A stretch of DNA of 64,000 bases from Pinus tabuliformis (taxonomy: Eukaryota > Streptophyta > Pinopsida > Pinales > Pinaceae): NCBI GenBank assembly GCA_031772625.1, contig CM062816.1, positions 631,563,269 through 631,627,268 of the forward strand. Direction: 5' to 3'. The notes beneath the pieces are model-generated. The model made no database searches. It was not told where the DNA came from and saw nothing but the letters and a program-made list of their open reading frames with translations. Positions 1-9,800 of the stretch are shown piece by piece. The position numbers and the translations under genes were made by a program. Each line of letters begins with the position of its first letter. The first letter of the stretch is position 1.

Positions 1-937
1 AACCTTATACTAGAATCCAACCACTACACTATGAAATTCATAAAATATATATATTCTCTCATCCTTGTACTAAGGGATTGAGCTCAACCATTTTCTTCAA
101 AATAGAATTAGTTACATTAAGCTTGGGTCGAATTTCTGAAAATAGGTGTTGAAGATGAGCTCGTATCTCCTAAACTGTAGCACTGGTTACAAAATCGAAA
201 GATATTTTTGTAGATAAGGTCATTATTTTATAAACCTCTCTCAAATTTGGGAAATTCATTTCTAGTAGCTCGCAATCTGTTCCACAAAATCATCTCTAAA
301 ATAGAAAATCATTAAAAATTTAAATCTGTGAAAATGAGCTGTAAAGATCTAGTCACATATCCCAATCCATGACACCTGTGAATAAAATGAAATAGGTTTT
401 TGTTATATGGCTTGTCTTTAAGAAAAAAATATTTGGGTTTTTCAAACTTACTTTCCACCTATTATAACATGGCCCCACACTAAAATGACTAAAACAATAA
501 AAAATATGAAAATTTTGCTTTGTTTAAATGTAGGCTCCAAATATCACTGTATATCTCCCACATAGTAGCACCTGTGCATAAACTCAAGGAGGTTTTTTTA
601 TTTGGTATGTGATGAACAAAAACCTCTTTTACTTGTGAAAAATTACTTACCATTATTTCAAAAACTGGTTTTGTACTAAACTTGTCATTGTGTGAAGCAA
701 CTGACCTCAAAACATGCATAACCAAGAATCACTCATTCGTTCCTTCTAATCCAGGAACCGGTTACGGGAGTGTGGTATACCATTGGAAATATTTTTCTAG
801 CTTCTTCTGATGGACACACTTGTGACATGTTTTGTGCTGAACATCATGTGAAAAACATCTAACAAAACCAGACATAGTAAGAGCTCATGTTGATCCCTTG
901 TGACAGGCTGTGAAGACTGGAACTAACAGTTTGCACA
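1..937. other. AT-rich stretch without a recognised gene
   Basis: No reading frame here resembles a known protein on either strand and I see no clear repeat structure. The short minus-strand frame at 489-725 has no recognisable motif. It is probably decayed transposon or intergenic DNA, since a dead integrase starts directly after it. Confidence 0.6.
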
Positions 938-1745
938 AATTATGTGAGGAAGTGGATAGAAGCCAAGGTTGTACCAAAAGCAACAAAGCAGGTTCTCTCA
1001 GACTTTTTATTTGAAGAAATATTTGCTAGATATGGTGCCCCAAGAGAGATAGTTTCAGATGGAGGAGTATAGTTCATGTCACACATGATAGGAAAGCTTA
1101 TGGAAAAATATGGGATCAAGCACAGGTTAACAAACCCATATCATACTCAAGTGAATGGTCAAGTGGAGAGCACAAACAAATTATTGGAAAACATCCTCAC
1201 CAAGACCGCAACAAATCATTGCCAGGATTGGGCTGACAAACTTTCGGAAGCACTTTGGGCATATTGAACAACATGGAGGAACACAACAAGATTCTCACCA
1301 TTTGAACGTGTATATGGAAAATCCCCATTGTTCCCAGTGGAATTTGAAATTAGTATGCTCATAATGACTTTTGAAGTAGGATTGGACCTATAAGGAGCCT
1401 AGAAACACCAGCTGGAAGAACTAAATGAGCTGGATGAAATTTGTTTAATGGTTGTCAACAGGACTGTTGCCATACAATAGCAAAGAGAAAAATGACATGA
1501 TAAAATTATTAAAAATAAGGTGTTTCATAGAGGGAATTGGGAATTTTGTATGATTCCAACTTTAAGGATTTTAAAGGAAGGCTTTGCTTGCGATGGTTGC
1601 GACCATATGGGGTTGATGCGGTATTTGACATTGGGACTGTCAGATTGGTCACAATAGATGATTCCCATGTTTCTTTCATTGTAAATGCACATCGACCTAG
1701 ACTCTACCACTGTCCAACCTCTAGAGAAGCCTTCATAAAACATCT
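938..1745 (+). pseudogene. Decayed Ty3/gypsy integrase fragment
   Basis: This is a remnant of the integrase region of a Ty3/gypsy polyprotein. From 938 the frame reads a core-domain segment with the FARYGAPREIVSDGG motif (second catalytic Asp), then a TAG stop at 1070-1072, then HRLTNPYHTQVNGQVEST with the third catalytic Glu. A TGA follows at 1265-1267, with clear homology continuing past it. A frameshift between about 1364 and 1537 leads to the integrase C-terminal barrel (LYDSNFKDFKGRL, then NAHRPRLYH) up to about 1740. The fragment has no LTRs in view and ends abruptly where the CACTA terminus begins, so the CACTA element inserted into it. It is the oldest layer of the nest. Confidence 0.85.
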
Positions 1746-1994
1746 CACTACAAGAAAAAATGTCATTGGTGAGGGTCATTCTTGTGTTGGACCTTTAAGG
1801 TCTGTCACCAATGTCGCATATGGTGATGGTCTTTAAAAAAGAATTTTTGTAAGTGTATATAGTGATGGTCCTTTACGGTTTGTCACCAAAGCCATTTTCA
1901 ATGTCACTTTTGGTGAGGGTCATTAAAGGCCCGTCACTAATTCTCTCTTTGGTGACACTTTTGGTGAGGATCGTTAAAGGCCCATCACTAATTC
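1746..1994 (+). mobile_element. CACTA (En/Spm-type) transposon terminus, outer part
   Basis: The segment opens with CACTACAAGAAAAA, the conserved terminal inverted repeat of plant CACTA transposons. Behind it are subterminal repeats built on TTTGGTGA, GGTGATGGTC and GGCCCATCACTAATTC. The sequence is cut at 1994 by element A and resumes at 21616: the five bases AATTC at 1990-1994 recur at 21616-21620 and the repeat text is continuous across the cut. No transposase and no opposite terminus were found, so only one end is in view. Confidence 0.75.
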
Positions 1995-2327
1995 TATTAT
2001 GAAACCAGCTCAAGAAAAGATAGAAAAGAAAGATCAACGCCTTAGAATTCAGCCTCTTCGAGGGGGCAACCTCCTTTACATTACATAAATGAACAATTCT
2101 TGGATGATACAAATGACAAAACCTCCTTTCTATATATAGGAGTCTAAGGAGTCACAATATAATCTAGCCGACCGAACAATAATAATATAAAGCCACAAAA
2201 ATAACAATAGAGGGATTCTATGGGGCACAGAAATAATAATATGGGGGTAATAGGGGCACAACAATATAAATAAGGGGTATAACTACAATAGTAATGGGGT
2301 AATCACTAGTATTATAGGGACCCAACA
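1995..2327 (-). repeat. 3' LTR of element A
   Basis: On the minus strand it starts TGTTGGGTCCC and ends in TTTCATAATA; the terminal CA is mutated here but intact in the other copy (21283-21615). A TATATATA stretch near 2133-2140 is a candidate promoter core. Both LTR copies are 333 bp long. Confidence 0.93.
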
Positions 2328-2340
2328 TGCCCCTCTCCTT
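2328..2340 (-). promoter_or_regulatory. Polypurine tract of element A
   Basis: On the minus strand AAGGAGAGGGGCA lies directly before the TG of the 3' LTR, the expected place for the plus-strand DNA primer in Ty3/gypsy elements. Confidence 0.85.
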
Positions 2341-2356
2341 CAAAAAAGTGTTGTCC

Positions 2357-2734
2357 TCAACGCTTGAGCAGTTCTGGATACTTCTGCATAAAATTCTCAT
2401 CCTCCCATGTGGAATCTTCAACGGATAAGTTCTTCCACTTGATAAGATACTCTGAAATTGATCGATTTCGTAGCTATCGAGTTCTTGTTTCTGTGACTGC
2501 TTCTGATTCCAATATAATTTTTCCTTCCTCGTCAAGTTCTGGCAATATTGTTTGAACTAGGAGCTTGTCGCCTATAACCTTCTTTAAACATGAAACATGG
2601 AAAACTAGGTGCAATCGAGAAGCTGCAGGAAGCTCCAATTTGTATGCCATAGTACCAATCTTTTCCAACACCTTGTACGAACCATAATACTTTGGTGATA
2701 ATTTATTATCCTTCTTAGCTTGCTTTAGGGACAT
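2357..2734 (-). pseudogene. Integrase C-terminus and chromodomain of element A
   Basis: The frame begins with the end of the integrase (SPKYYGSYKVLEKIGTMAYK, then LHLVFHVSCLKK, the GPY/F-type module) and runs through a single TAG at 2474-2476 into a chromodomain-like tail. Key visible part: YLIKWKNLSVEDSTWEDE, with the aromatic and W...TWE pattern of chromoviral chromodomains. It ends at a TGA at 2357-2359. A chromodomain after integrase places element A in the chromovirus branch of Ty3/gypsy, where the domain is thought to steer integration to marked chromatin. The zinc knuckle and integrase style fit this. Because of the stop the tail would not be made from this copy. Confidence 0.85.
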
Positions 2735-2809
2735 TTGCTTATATGGTTGTAGCCGTAGGAATACCCAATCACCTACATCAAAACTTCTTTGACTGCGATG
2801 TTGATCTGC

Positions 2810-3259
2810 CTATTGTTTCATTCTATTTTGTGCCAACACGAGGTTATCCTTTAAGAGTTGGAGGACTTGTTGTTGATGTTCGATGTGATGTTCCACTGCC
2901 TGAACCTTAGAATTTTCTCTTAAATATGATGTGATTGATGGTGGTTGGTACCCATAAAGTGCCATAAATGGGGTCATTTTTGTTGTTGTATGGAAGGAAG
3001 TGTTATACCACCATTCAGGCAGAGGCAACCATTTGACCCATTGTGTCTGTTTATCATATACAAAGCAACGAAGATATCCTTCCAAACATTTGTTTACTAT
3101 CTCATTTTTCCCATCAGATTGAGGATGATAAGATGAGCTATGAGCTAACTGAGTACCAAGACAAGAAAATAATTCTGTCCAAAAATTTCCAGTGAAAATG
3201 GGATCTCTGTCACTTACAATAATCTTTGGGTTTCCATGTAGCTTTTGAACTGTTTCCAT
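2810..3259 (-). pseudogene. Integrase core (second half) of element A
   Basis: About 150 codons of integrase core. Visible are NPKIIVSDRDPIFTGNFW (second catalytic Asp), SSSYHPQSDGKNEIVNKCLE (third catalytic Glu, N in place of the usual Q/T before E) and PEWWYNTSFHTTTKMTPF, typical of Ty3/gypsy integrases. It continues the upstream segment (3214-4368) in a different frame, so a frameshift lies near 3260. It ends at a TAG (2810-2812), after which homologous sequence (QADQHRS-like, then FDVGDWVFLRLQPY) continues towards 2734. Confidence 0.88.
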
Positions 3260-4368
3260 AAATGCAGTAGAAACTGTACTGGCTTAAATGGATGTGATAA
3301 TGCACAAAAGTGTGCATACTTGGTAAGTCTGTCAACTACCACCATGATGACACTCTTTCCCTCAGACTTGGGTAAACCTGTGATAAAATCCATTGAAACC
3401 TCCTCCCAACGTTGGCTTGGAATGGATAAAGGTTGTAATAGACCCGGTGTCTTAATTGTTTCAACTTTATTTTGTTGGCAAACCAAACATTCCGCCACAA
3501 ACTTTTGAATATCTGATTTAAGGCCATCCCAAAAAAATTCCTTCTTAACCCTGTGGTAAGTTTTTAAAAATCCTGAGTGCCCTCCTAAGGGAGAAGTGTG
3601 CAATTCCATAAGAATCTTTTGTTTTAGCTGGGAATTCTTACAGAGGTATAAGCGATCTTTGTACCATAAAAAATCATTTTTCCAGCTAAATGTATCAGAA
3701 TTACTGGAATCTTGTTGTAGCTTTCGAATAAGTGCCCACACTTCTTCATCATTCTTCCATTCCTCCTTTGCTTCATTTATCCAATCTGGTTGGATAATAG
3801 AAATGGCACACAACAATGCTTCCATATCCTCATCCTTTCTTGAGAGTGCATCTGCCACCACATTTTGCTTCCCTTTTTTGTAGATGATTTCAAAGTCATA
3901 ACCCAACATCTTTGTGACCCACTTTTGTTGCTCTTCAGAGGATAATCTTTGTTCTAAAAAGTATTTAAGGCTATCATGATCCGTTTTTACCTTGAAGTGT
4001 CTTCCCATTAGGTAGGGTCGCCATTTCTTAAGTGCATGGAGTATTGCCAACATTTCCTTCTCATAAATAGCTTTTCTTAAAAACTTTCCCTTGATTGGAC
4101 GACTTTCAAAAGCAATGGGTCTTTCATCTTGCATTAGAACAACACCAATTCCATTTCCTGAAGCATCACATTCCACAATAAAGGTTTTTGTGAAGTTCGG
4201 TGTAGCTAAGACCGGTGCTTGGCACATTGCCTCTTTAAGATGTTTAAAGGCCTTTGTTGCTTCTGGAGTCCATGAAAATGAATCTTTCTTCAATAATGTT
4301 GTTAGAGGTGCTGCTATTCTCCCATAATTCTTAACGAACTTGTGATAATACCCTGTCAACCCTTCCAT
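3214..4368 (-). pseudogene. RNase H and integrase N-terminal part of element A
   Basis: The frame covers the end of the RT connection ([20 protein letters not shown]), the RNase H (FIVECDASGNGIGVVLMQ; later DHDSLKYFLEQ; VADALSRK) and the integrase zinc-binding module (H..H..C..C in HTSPLGGHSGFLK and ECLVCQQNK). The start of the integrase core follows, with the first catalytic Asp in VSMDFITGLPKS. It joins the gag-RT frame with a small deletion and frameshift at about 4356-4370, where the usual linker before GLTGYY is missing. At the distal end it runs out of frame near 3260. Confidence 0.9.
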
Positions 4369-6878
4369 TCCTTAATGGCTTTAATTTTTCTAGGGTCTAC
4401 CTTAACTCCTTCATGAGATACAATATGACCCAAATATTCCACCTCCTGGACTCCAAAGAAACATTTGGATCTTTTTGCATATAATTGTTTCTCCTCCAAT
4501 AGTTGTAGCACCTTGTCAACATGTTCAACATGATCCTTCCAAGACTTGCTGTAGATTAGTATATCATCAAAAAATACTAACACAAATTTTCTAAGGAATG
4601 GTTTGAAAATTGAATTCATCAAACCTTGAAATGTTGAAGGTGCATTGGTAAGGCCAAAAGGCATGACCAAAAATTCATAATGACCCTCATGAGTTCTAAA
4701 TGCCGTTTTCAGAATGTCTTCAATCTTCATTCTGATTTGATGATATCCCGAACGAAGATCCAACTTGGTGAAGTAAATTGATCCATGCAATTCATCCAGT
4801 AATTCATCAATGACAGGAATGGGGAACTTATCTTTAATAGTGAGCTTGTTGAGCTCCCTATAATCTGGACACATGCGCCATGATCCATCCTTCTTGTGCA
4901 CCAATACTACTGGAGCTGAGAAAGAACTTTGACTCGGTTGAATTATACCAGCCTCTAGCATTTCTGCAACCATACGTTCAATTTCACTTTTTTGGACATA
5001 TGGATATCTGTACGGCCTGATGTTTGGAGGAACACTTCCTGGAATCAGATGAATAGCATGATCATGATCACACATAGGTGGGAGACCTTTGGGAGTCTCA
5101 AATACCTTGGAATGATTGTCCAGGACTTTTTGGAGATCTGGAGAAATAGATGATTCCAATGTGGAAACATCTAGCGAACATAATTGTGCAATTACACCTC
5201 TTTGCTCCTTTTTTAGAAGCTTTGTCATGCCATTAGAGCTGATTATCTTTCCTGGTTTCCCTGCAATACCCCTTAATTCAACTTCCTTTCCTTCCACAGA
5301 AAATTTCATGAAAATTTCTTGAAAATTAAAAGCTATTGTACCCAAGGATTGTAGCCATTGGACTCCTAGTACAACATCAGCACCTCCCATTGGAATGGAA
5401 AGCATTGGGCTAGTCAATACATATTCTCCCATGGATAGCTTGATATTATGGCACTTTCCAGAACAATTTATTGTTCCTCCATTTGCAATCATCACTTGAC
5501 ACTCTGGTGCTGGATATAGGAAGCAATTCAATTCTTTTGCTACCCTACAATGAATAAAATTGTGTGTGCTTCCTGAATCAATCAACACTATTACCTTTTT
5601 CTTCTTGATTTGTCCTTCTATCTTGATGGTTTGAGGAGTGGTAATTCCCGCCAATGCATTACAAGATATGGTCGGATTTATTTGTTCTTCATCTAGGCTT
5701 TGTTCCTGGAATATATCCTCTTCTTTTGACCTTTCTTGCTCCTTTTCTTCTTCCTCTTCACAATCTATGTAGAATAATTTCTTCTCAGCACACTTATGAC
5801 CTTTTGTGTATTTGCTATCACAATTGTAACAAAGCCCTTTTGCTCTTTTTTCTTCCAATTGTTGTGGTGTCAACCTTGTAGGTTGTGGAAGACTATAGGC
5901 AACAACACTTCCGTCTTTATAGTTGTGAATGGTATGCTTCCTAGTTGCCATAATTTTGCTTTCAATTTTTCCTGCTAAACCGAATGCCTTCTCTAATGAA
6001 TCAGGTTCCCAAAGGTGCACATCATGTTGGATATTATCCTTTAAAGACCCTATGAACACATCAATCCTATGCTCCTCTGGAATATCTTTTACCCTTATGT
6101 TCAATTTTTGGAACTCCTCAATGTGCTCCATTATTGAACCCTTTTGTTTGAGACTTATCAATTGGCTAAAAAAAGTGTTGCTTTTTGTATCCTCATAATG
6201 TGCTATCAATTCTTCCGTAAAAATTGCCCAAGTGATAAATTGTTTACGAGAACAAAGCCATTGATACCATACAAACTGATTTGGTTCCAAATATAAAGTT
6301 GCCATACGTACCTTTTGTGTGTTTTGCACATTATTGAGATCGAAGAATTGCTCCATCTGTAATATCCATGTGGCGGGATCCTTGCCATCAAACTTCTTCA
6401 TATCGATTTTTGGAACATGGTGAGTCTTCGATCCAACATTAGAGTCTATGGAATCATGATTAACAATTCTTTTGTTCTCATCATGAGTTTCCTTTAGTAC
6501 TCTTTCACCCTTAGTGACCATTTCTTGTAGCAACTTATTCATATTTATCTTCAATTCTTCCATCTTATCATCCATGCCATCAATTTTAGCGTCCATGCCA
6601 TTCACCTTAGCTTCCATGCCATCCATCTTAGCTTCTATGCCTTTATTTAAACAATCCATCTTAGCTTCTACACCTTTCTTTAAACCATCCATCTTAGCTT
6701 CTACATCTTTCTTTAAACCATCCATCTTAGATTCTGTTCCTTTTTGTGCAAGGGACAGTTGTTTCACTTGGTCTTGTAATTTTGATATATCATGTTGCGT
6801 TTCTTCCTCTTCTTCATGAGTCATGCTAGAGCTTTCAGGTTCCTTACTAGGTGTTTGCATTTTCTTTCCTCGGGGCAT
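4356..6878 (-). pseudogene. Gag-protease-reverse transcriptase of element A
   Basis: An 840-codon open frame starting at ATG 6876-6878. In order: an acidic N-terminus; residues ~51-104 with repeated [11 protein letters not shown] units (coiled coil); the gag domain ([17 protein letters not shown]); a zinc knuckle [14 protein letters not shown]; an aspartic protease with [10 protein letters not shown] (catalytic D-S-G); then reverse transcriptase with [25 protein letters not shown] (first catalytic Asp) and [10 protein letters not shown] (intact Asp pair). Gag, protease and RT share one frame, as in other chromoviruses. The frame ends early, inside the RT-RNase H connection, so it is labelled a pseudogene although this part is well preserved. 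Confidence 0.92.
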
Positions 6879-7021
6879 CAGTTACCGATAATAATGCTCT
6901 ACTATGCCCTTTGAATTCCTTCAAAATAAATTTTCAAACCAAGCTTAAGCAAAAATTTAAAAAAATCTACGCACCTTTTTTCACTTTGTAGGAGCTTGAT
7001 ATTGCCTCTGATGTATCTCTG
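6879..7021 (-). other. Leader of element A, part next to gag
   Basis: Untranslated leader between gag ATG and the insertion point of element B. Bases 7017-7021 (CTCTG) are the left copy of the duplication made by B; the leader resumes at 20743. Confidence 0.8.
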
Positions 7022-7522
7022 TGTTATAGACAATTTTGTGCCTTACAGCAACAAGCATGAATTGTCAATAATCCAAGGGATCCAAAGTTCCCTAAACATG
7101 ATGTTCCTACCCCTAGAGGAACAAGGTCAGCAAACCAACAGCTCTCAGATCAGTTCTCCACCTGAAAACACTCAAAAACAAGCAATCCTGAAATCAAAGC
7201 AGGTGCTCCACTAGGGTTCTACGCTGAAACTCAGTTGCTCCATGGTGTACCTGCGTTGCAAAGCAAGTGGAACAAAGGCCACCTGCGCTGAGCGAGAAAG
7301 GACAAGTGGCACAGTGAGTCATTGCTTTGGAATCTTCCAAAAATGACACTTGGATCAGGTATTTCGCCTTGTGATGAGTCAGAGGCTTTGTTTCTCCAAG
7401 TGGAAGCAAGGTTCACCAAGTGGACTCAAGAACTGAAGATCAACTAAAGATTAACTGAAGAGAGAGAGGACACAAGGCAGCTACACATCAGTTGCAAGCT
7501 GACTCATCCTTTCTCAATTCAT

Positions 7523-7530
7523 CTATATAT
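7523..7530 (+). promoter_or_regulatory. Candidate TATA box in the B LTR
   Basis: CTATATAT stands about 190 bp upstream of the AATAAA at 7720-7725, the usual U3/R arrangement. The same string recurs in the other two LTR copies of B. Confidence 0.55.
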
Positions 7531-7719
7531 TGAGCTCTCTCCTATGAGCTCAGGAGGCTGGAATTTTGTGCAAAGTAATGATATGCTGTTGGTTTCATTA
7601 TCGAGTTATTGGGTGATTGTTTGAGAGAGGTGAAGAAGAGCAATTCTTTCTGCTGGGAGGTGTTGCTGGGTTGGAGCCTGCAATGGTTGTAATACTCTCA
7701 GAACCTTTATTTCTTCATT

Positions 7720-7725
7720 AATAAA
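7720..7725 (+). terminator. Candidate polyadenylation signal in the B LTR
   Basis: AATAAA in the context CATTAATAAAAGC, about 200 bp downstream of the TATA-like box, preserved in all three LTR copies. Confidence 0.5.
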
Positions 7726-8089
7726 AGCTATTGAGGTTCTTCTATGTGCTCTTGTTTCAATTATATATTGTGATGATTGCATGTTTGGTTTACACTAATC
7801 CATGAACCAGTTATGATTGCATGCCTCTTGTAGTTTCCTTCTTTGTTGTTTTGCAGGATCTCATTGTAGCTGGGCGAGCAGAAGGACAAAGAGCTAGGAG
7901 CAAGCAGCCAAAGAGGAGAGTTTGGATTCGACATTAAGCACAAAGCAACGGTTAGTGCTTTCTCCATTCTCTTTTGCTTTCATAAAGAAGTAAACCTTCA
8001 GTAGTTTGTTTTACAGTTGTTGCTAAGGAACTGTCACCCTTAGAGTGGGATAGGGTCATCCGAGTCGGATACTTTTCCCTACAACAAAC

Positions 8090-8107
8090 TGGCGACTCCA
8101 CTAGGGA
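8090..8107 (+). promoter_or_regulatory. Primer binding site of element B
   Basis: TGGCGACTCCACTAGGGA starts three bases after the LTR end. It begins with TGG, complementary to a tRNA 3' CCA, and is not the iMet type used by elements A and D. An Arg tRNA primer is usual for the Tat/Ogre group and is my inference here; no tRNA sequence was compared. Confidence 0.65.
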
Positions 8108-9800
8108 TCGTATCCGTTTGATTGTGTTTGTAGTATTTTGCTATTCATTTCCTGAACAAAAGAGTACCAAATCGAAAAGCTTTTGACTATATCAAAAGCG
8201 AAGCAGAGGGCAGCTACTCTTGCTCGTTTTCTGAGCAGATTCATGATTTGAAGAGCTGATCTACAAGGATCCTTGTAAGCTCTTAGTGATAGCTTTGCAC
8301 CTTCTAAATCATCCCTTTGAGTGTGCTTGACTGATTGCTTCTGATTTGAGCAAAAACCGTGCATTTTTGAGAAAATTATGACCCGGAAACTGTGAAAACG
8401 CAATTCTCGTTTTCCAAAGCATGTAGTACACAGGCTACCTGCTTTGCAACGCAGGTCCCGAAGGGACCACCTGCGCTGAGAGCCAGTTTGGCTATGCAGA
8501 GCCTGCGTTGACCCAAATTTGCTTAGTGCATTTCGGGTTTCCTCCTTTCTCTTGCCTGTTTTCACTTAGTTTTGCTGCTAGGTGTCAGTCTTGTGCCTGT
8601 TTTGAAACCAATATTACTTGCCATCATTCCGCCTTTGTTATATAACGAAATTGTACTTGTTCTTTGTATTTATTACTCATTTACAATTTCCCATAACGAA
8701 AAGTAAACTAGTCATGCTTTTGGCCTCTTAGATCTGAACCTGTGTTAGGCGTTTTGCTGGTCTAAAGAGTTAGCTTGTTTGTTGTCCATAGCTGATTAGT
8801 CATTTTACTTTCGTTAGTATGGTTTGATTTCATGTATTTCCAGTGATTAAGCAAGTGAATCTTAAGGTGTCTTTTGTTTTTGGACAAACTTGTTTACTTT
8901 CGCTTTAAATCGAAATCAAAGTTATATAACCACTTTCTTTTTGTATCCATCCACATTAAGAAAGGCAAAAGAAAATACATGCATTGTGCATTTTGCATTT
9001 GAAAAAGTTTGCATGATGATTTAGGAGAAAGTGCATTAGTTTGTGCTGTATGAACTGTGTGAAAAGAATTTGCCTTTCTTCTCCCTCAGTAGCTAAGATT
9101 TTCATCAGTCAAAAAGATTTGAAAAAGCTTGCTTCTCATCTTAGGCTGCATTTAGGAATTTGTCATATACATCTCGTGGTGAACCTTGAAAGACAAACTT
9201 TAAAAAGATCAACTTAAAATATACTGAATGAACCTAACAACGCATTTGAAACATAACGCAAACATCTAGAGGTCTAGGTAGAGACGTGTTCCGGCGTCGT
9301 TAAACATAGTGACTGTCGATCTCTACGAAGGTGGGTGATTCCTCCTGAGAGTCGGTGGCACTAATACGGACTTGTGCTCCCACGTACCGTCGAGTATATA
9401 TTGGGAGACCCGTATAGGCAATTATCCTTTATCCATAGGAAGCCGTGTCGGCCGCCCTACTGATCGCGATGCAGTGAACACAGCATTCACGAAGATCGAC
9501 CACCCGTACCGTAAAACGTATTCTGTGGTTTCGCGAAAGGTTTGGCACACCCTCCGCCTAGATCTCCAGAGCAGTTTCTTTTGGCCCTTTTCAAACTCTA
9601 TAACTGAAAAGGTCCAACCGAGCATTTGTCACTTCGGGCTCGTTAATACATCGAAGGAGACTAGAGTCATCTTTAGCTTTTTCTCGACTCTTAAAACATG
9701 AAAAGGCAAAGTTATGTTTAAAAGCGTCTAATAAAATTCATTCAAATCGGAAACACAAATTTTCCCCTTTATATTTTAGTTGATCGAGTAATCCGCAATC
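8108..9800 (+). other. Long leader of element B with hairpins
   Basis: About 1.7 kb without a convincing gene between PBS and gag. The minus-strand frame at 8101-8565 shows no known motif. At 8441-8480 the LTR motifs GCTTTGCAACGCAGGT and CCACCTGCGCTGAG recur. Hairpins are visible at 9278-9326 (GTAGAGA/TCTCTAC), 9586-9612 (CCTTTTCA/TGAAAAGG), 9632-9656 (CTTCG/CGAAG, loop with GCTCGTTAA) and 9676-9706. A run ending TATATTTTAG at about 9770-9779 looks like a 3' splice site just before gag. Confidence 0.6.

Larger units (their letters stand above)
7022..8086 (+). repeat. 5' LTR of element B
   Basis: A 1065-bp LTR starting TGTTATAGACAA and ending TTTCCCTACAACA. It holds a TATA-like box (7523-7530), an AATAAA signal (7720-7725) and the motif pair ACCTGCGTTGCAAAGCA / CCACCTGCGCTGAGCG (7249-7294). 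Nearly identical copies lie at 15809-16787 (truncated) and 19679-20742, and a diverged reversed copy at 55397-56437. Confidence 0.93.

Noticed and set aside
7194..7409. Short minus-strand frames repeated at 15981 and 19850
   Set aside because: They recur only because they lie in the three LTR copies of B; antisense to U3 and without motifs.
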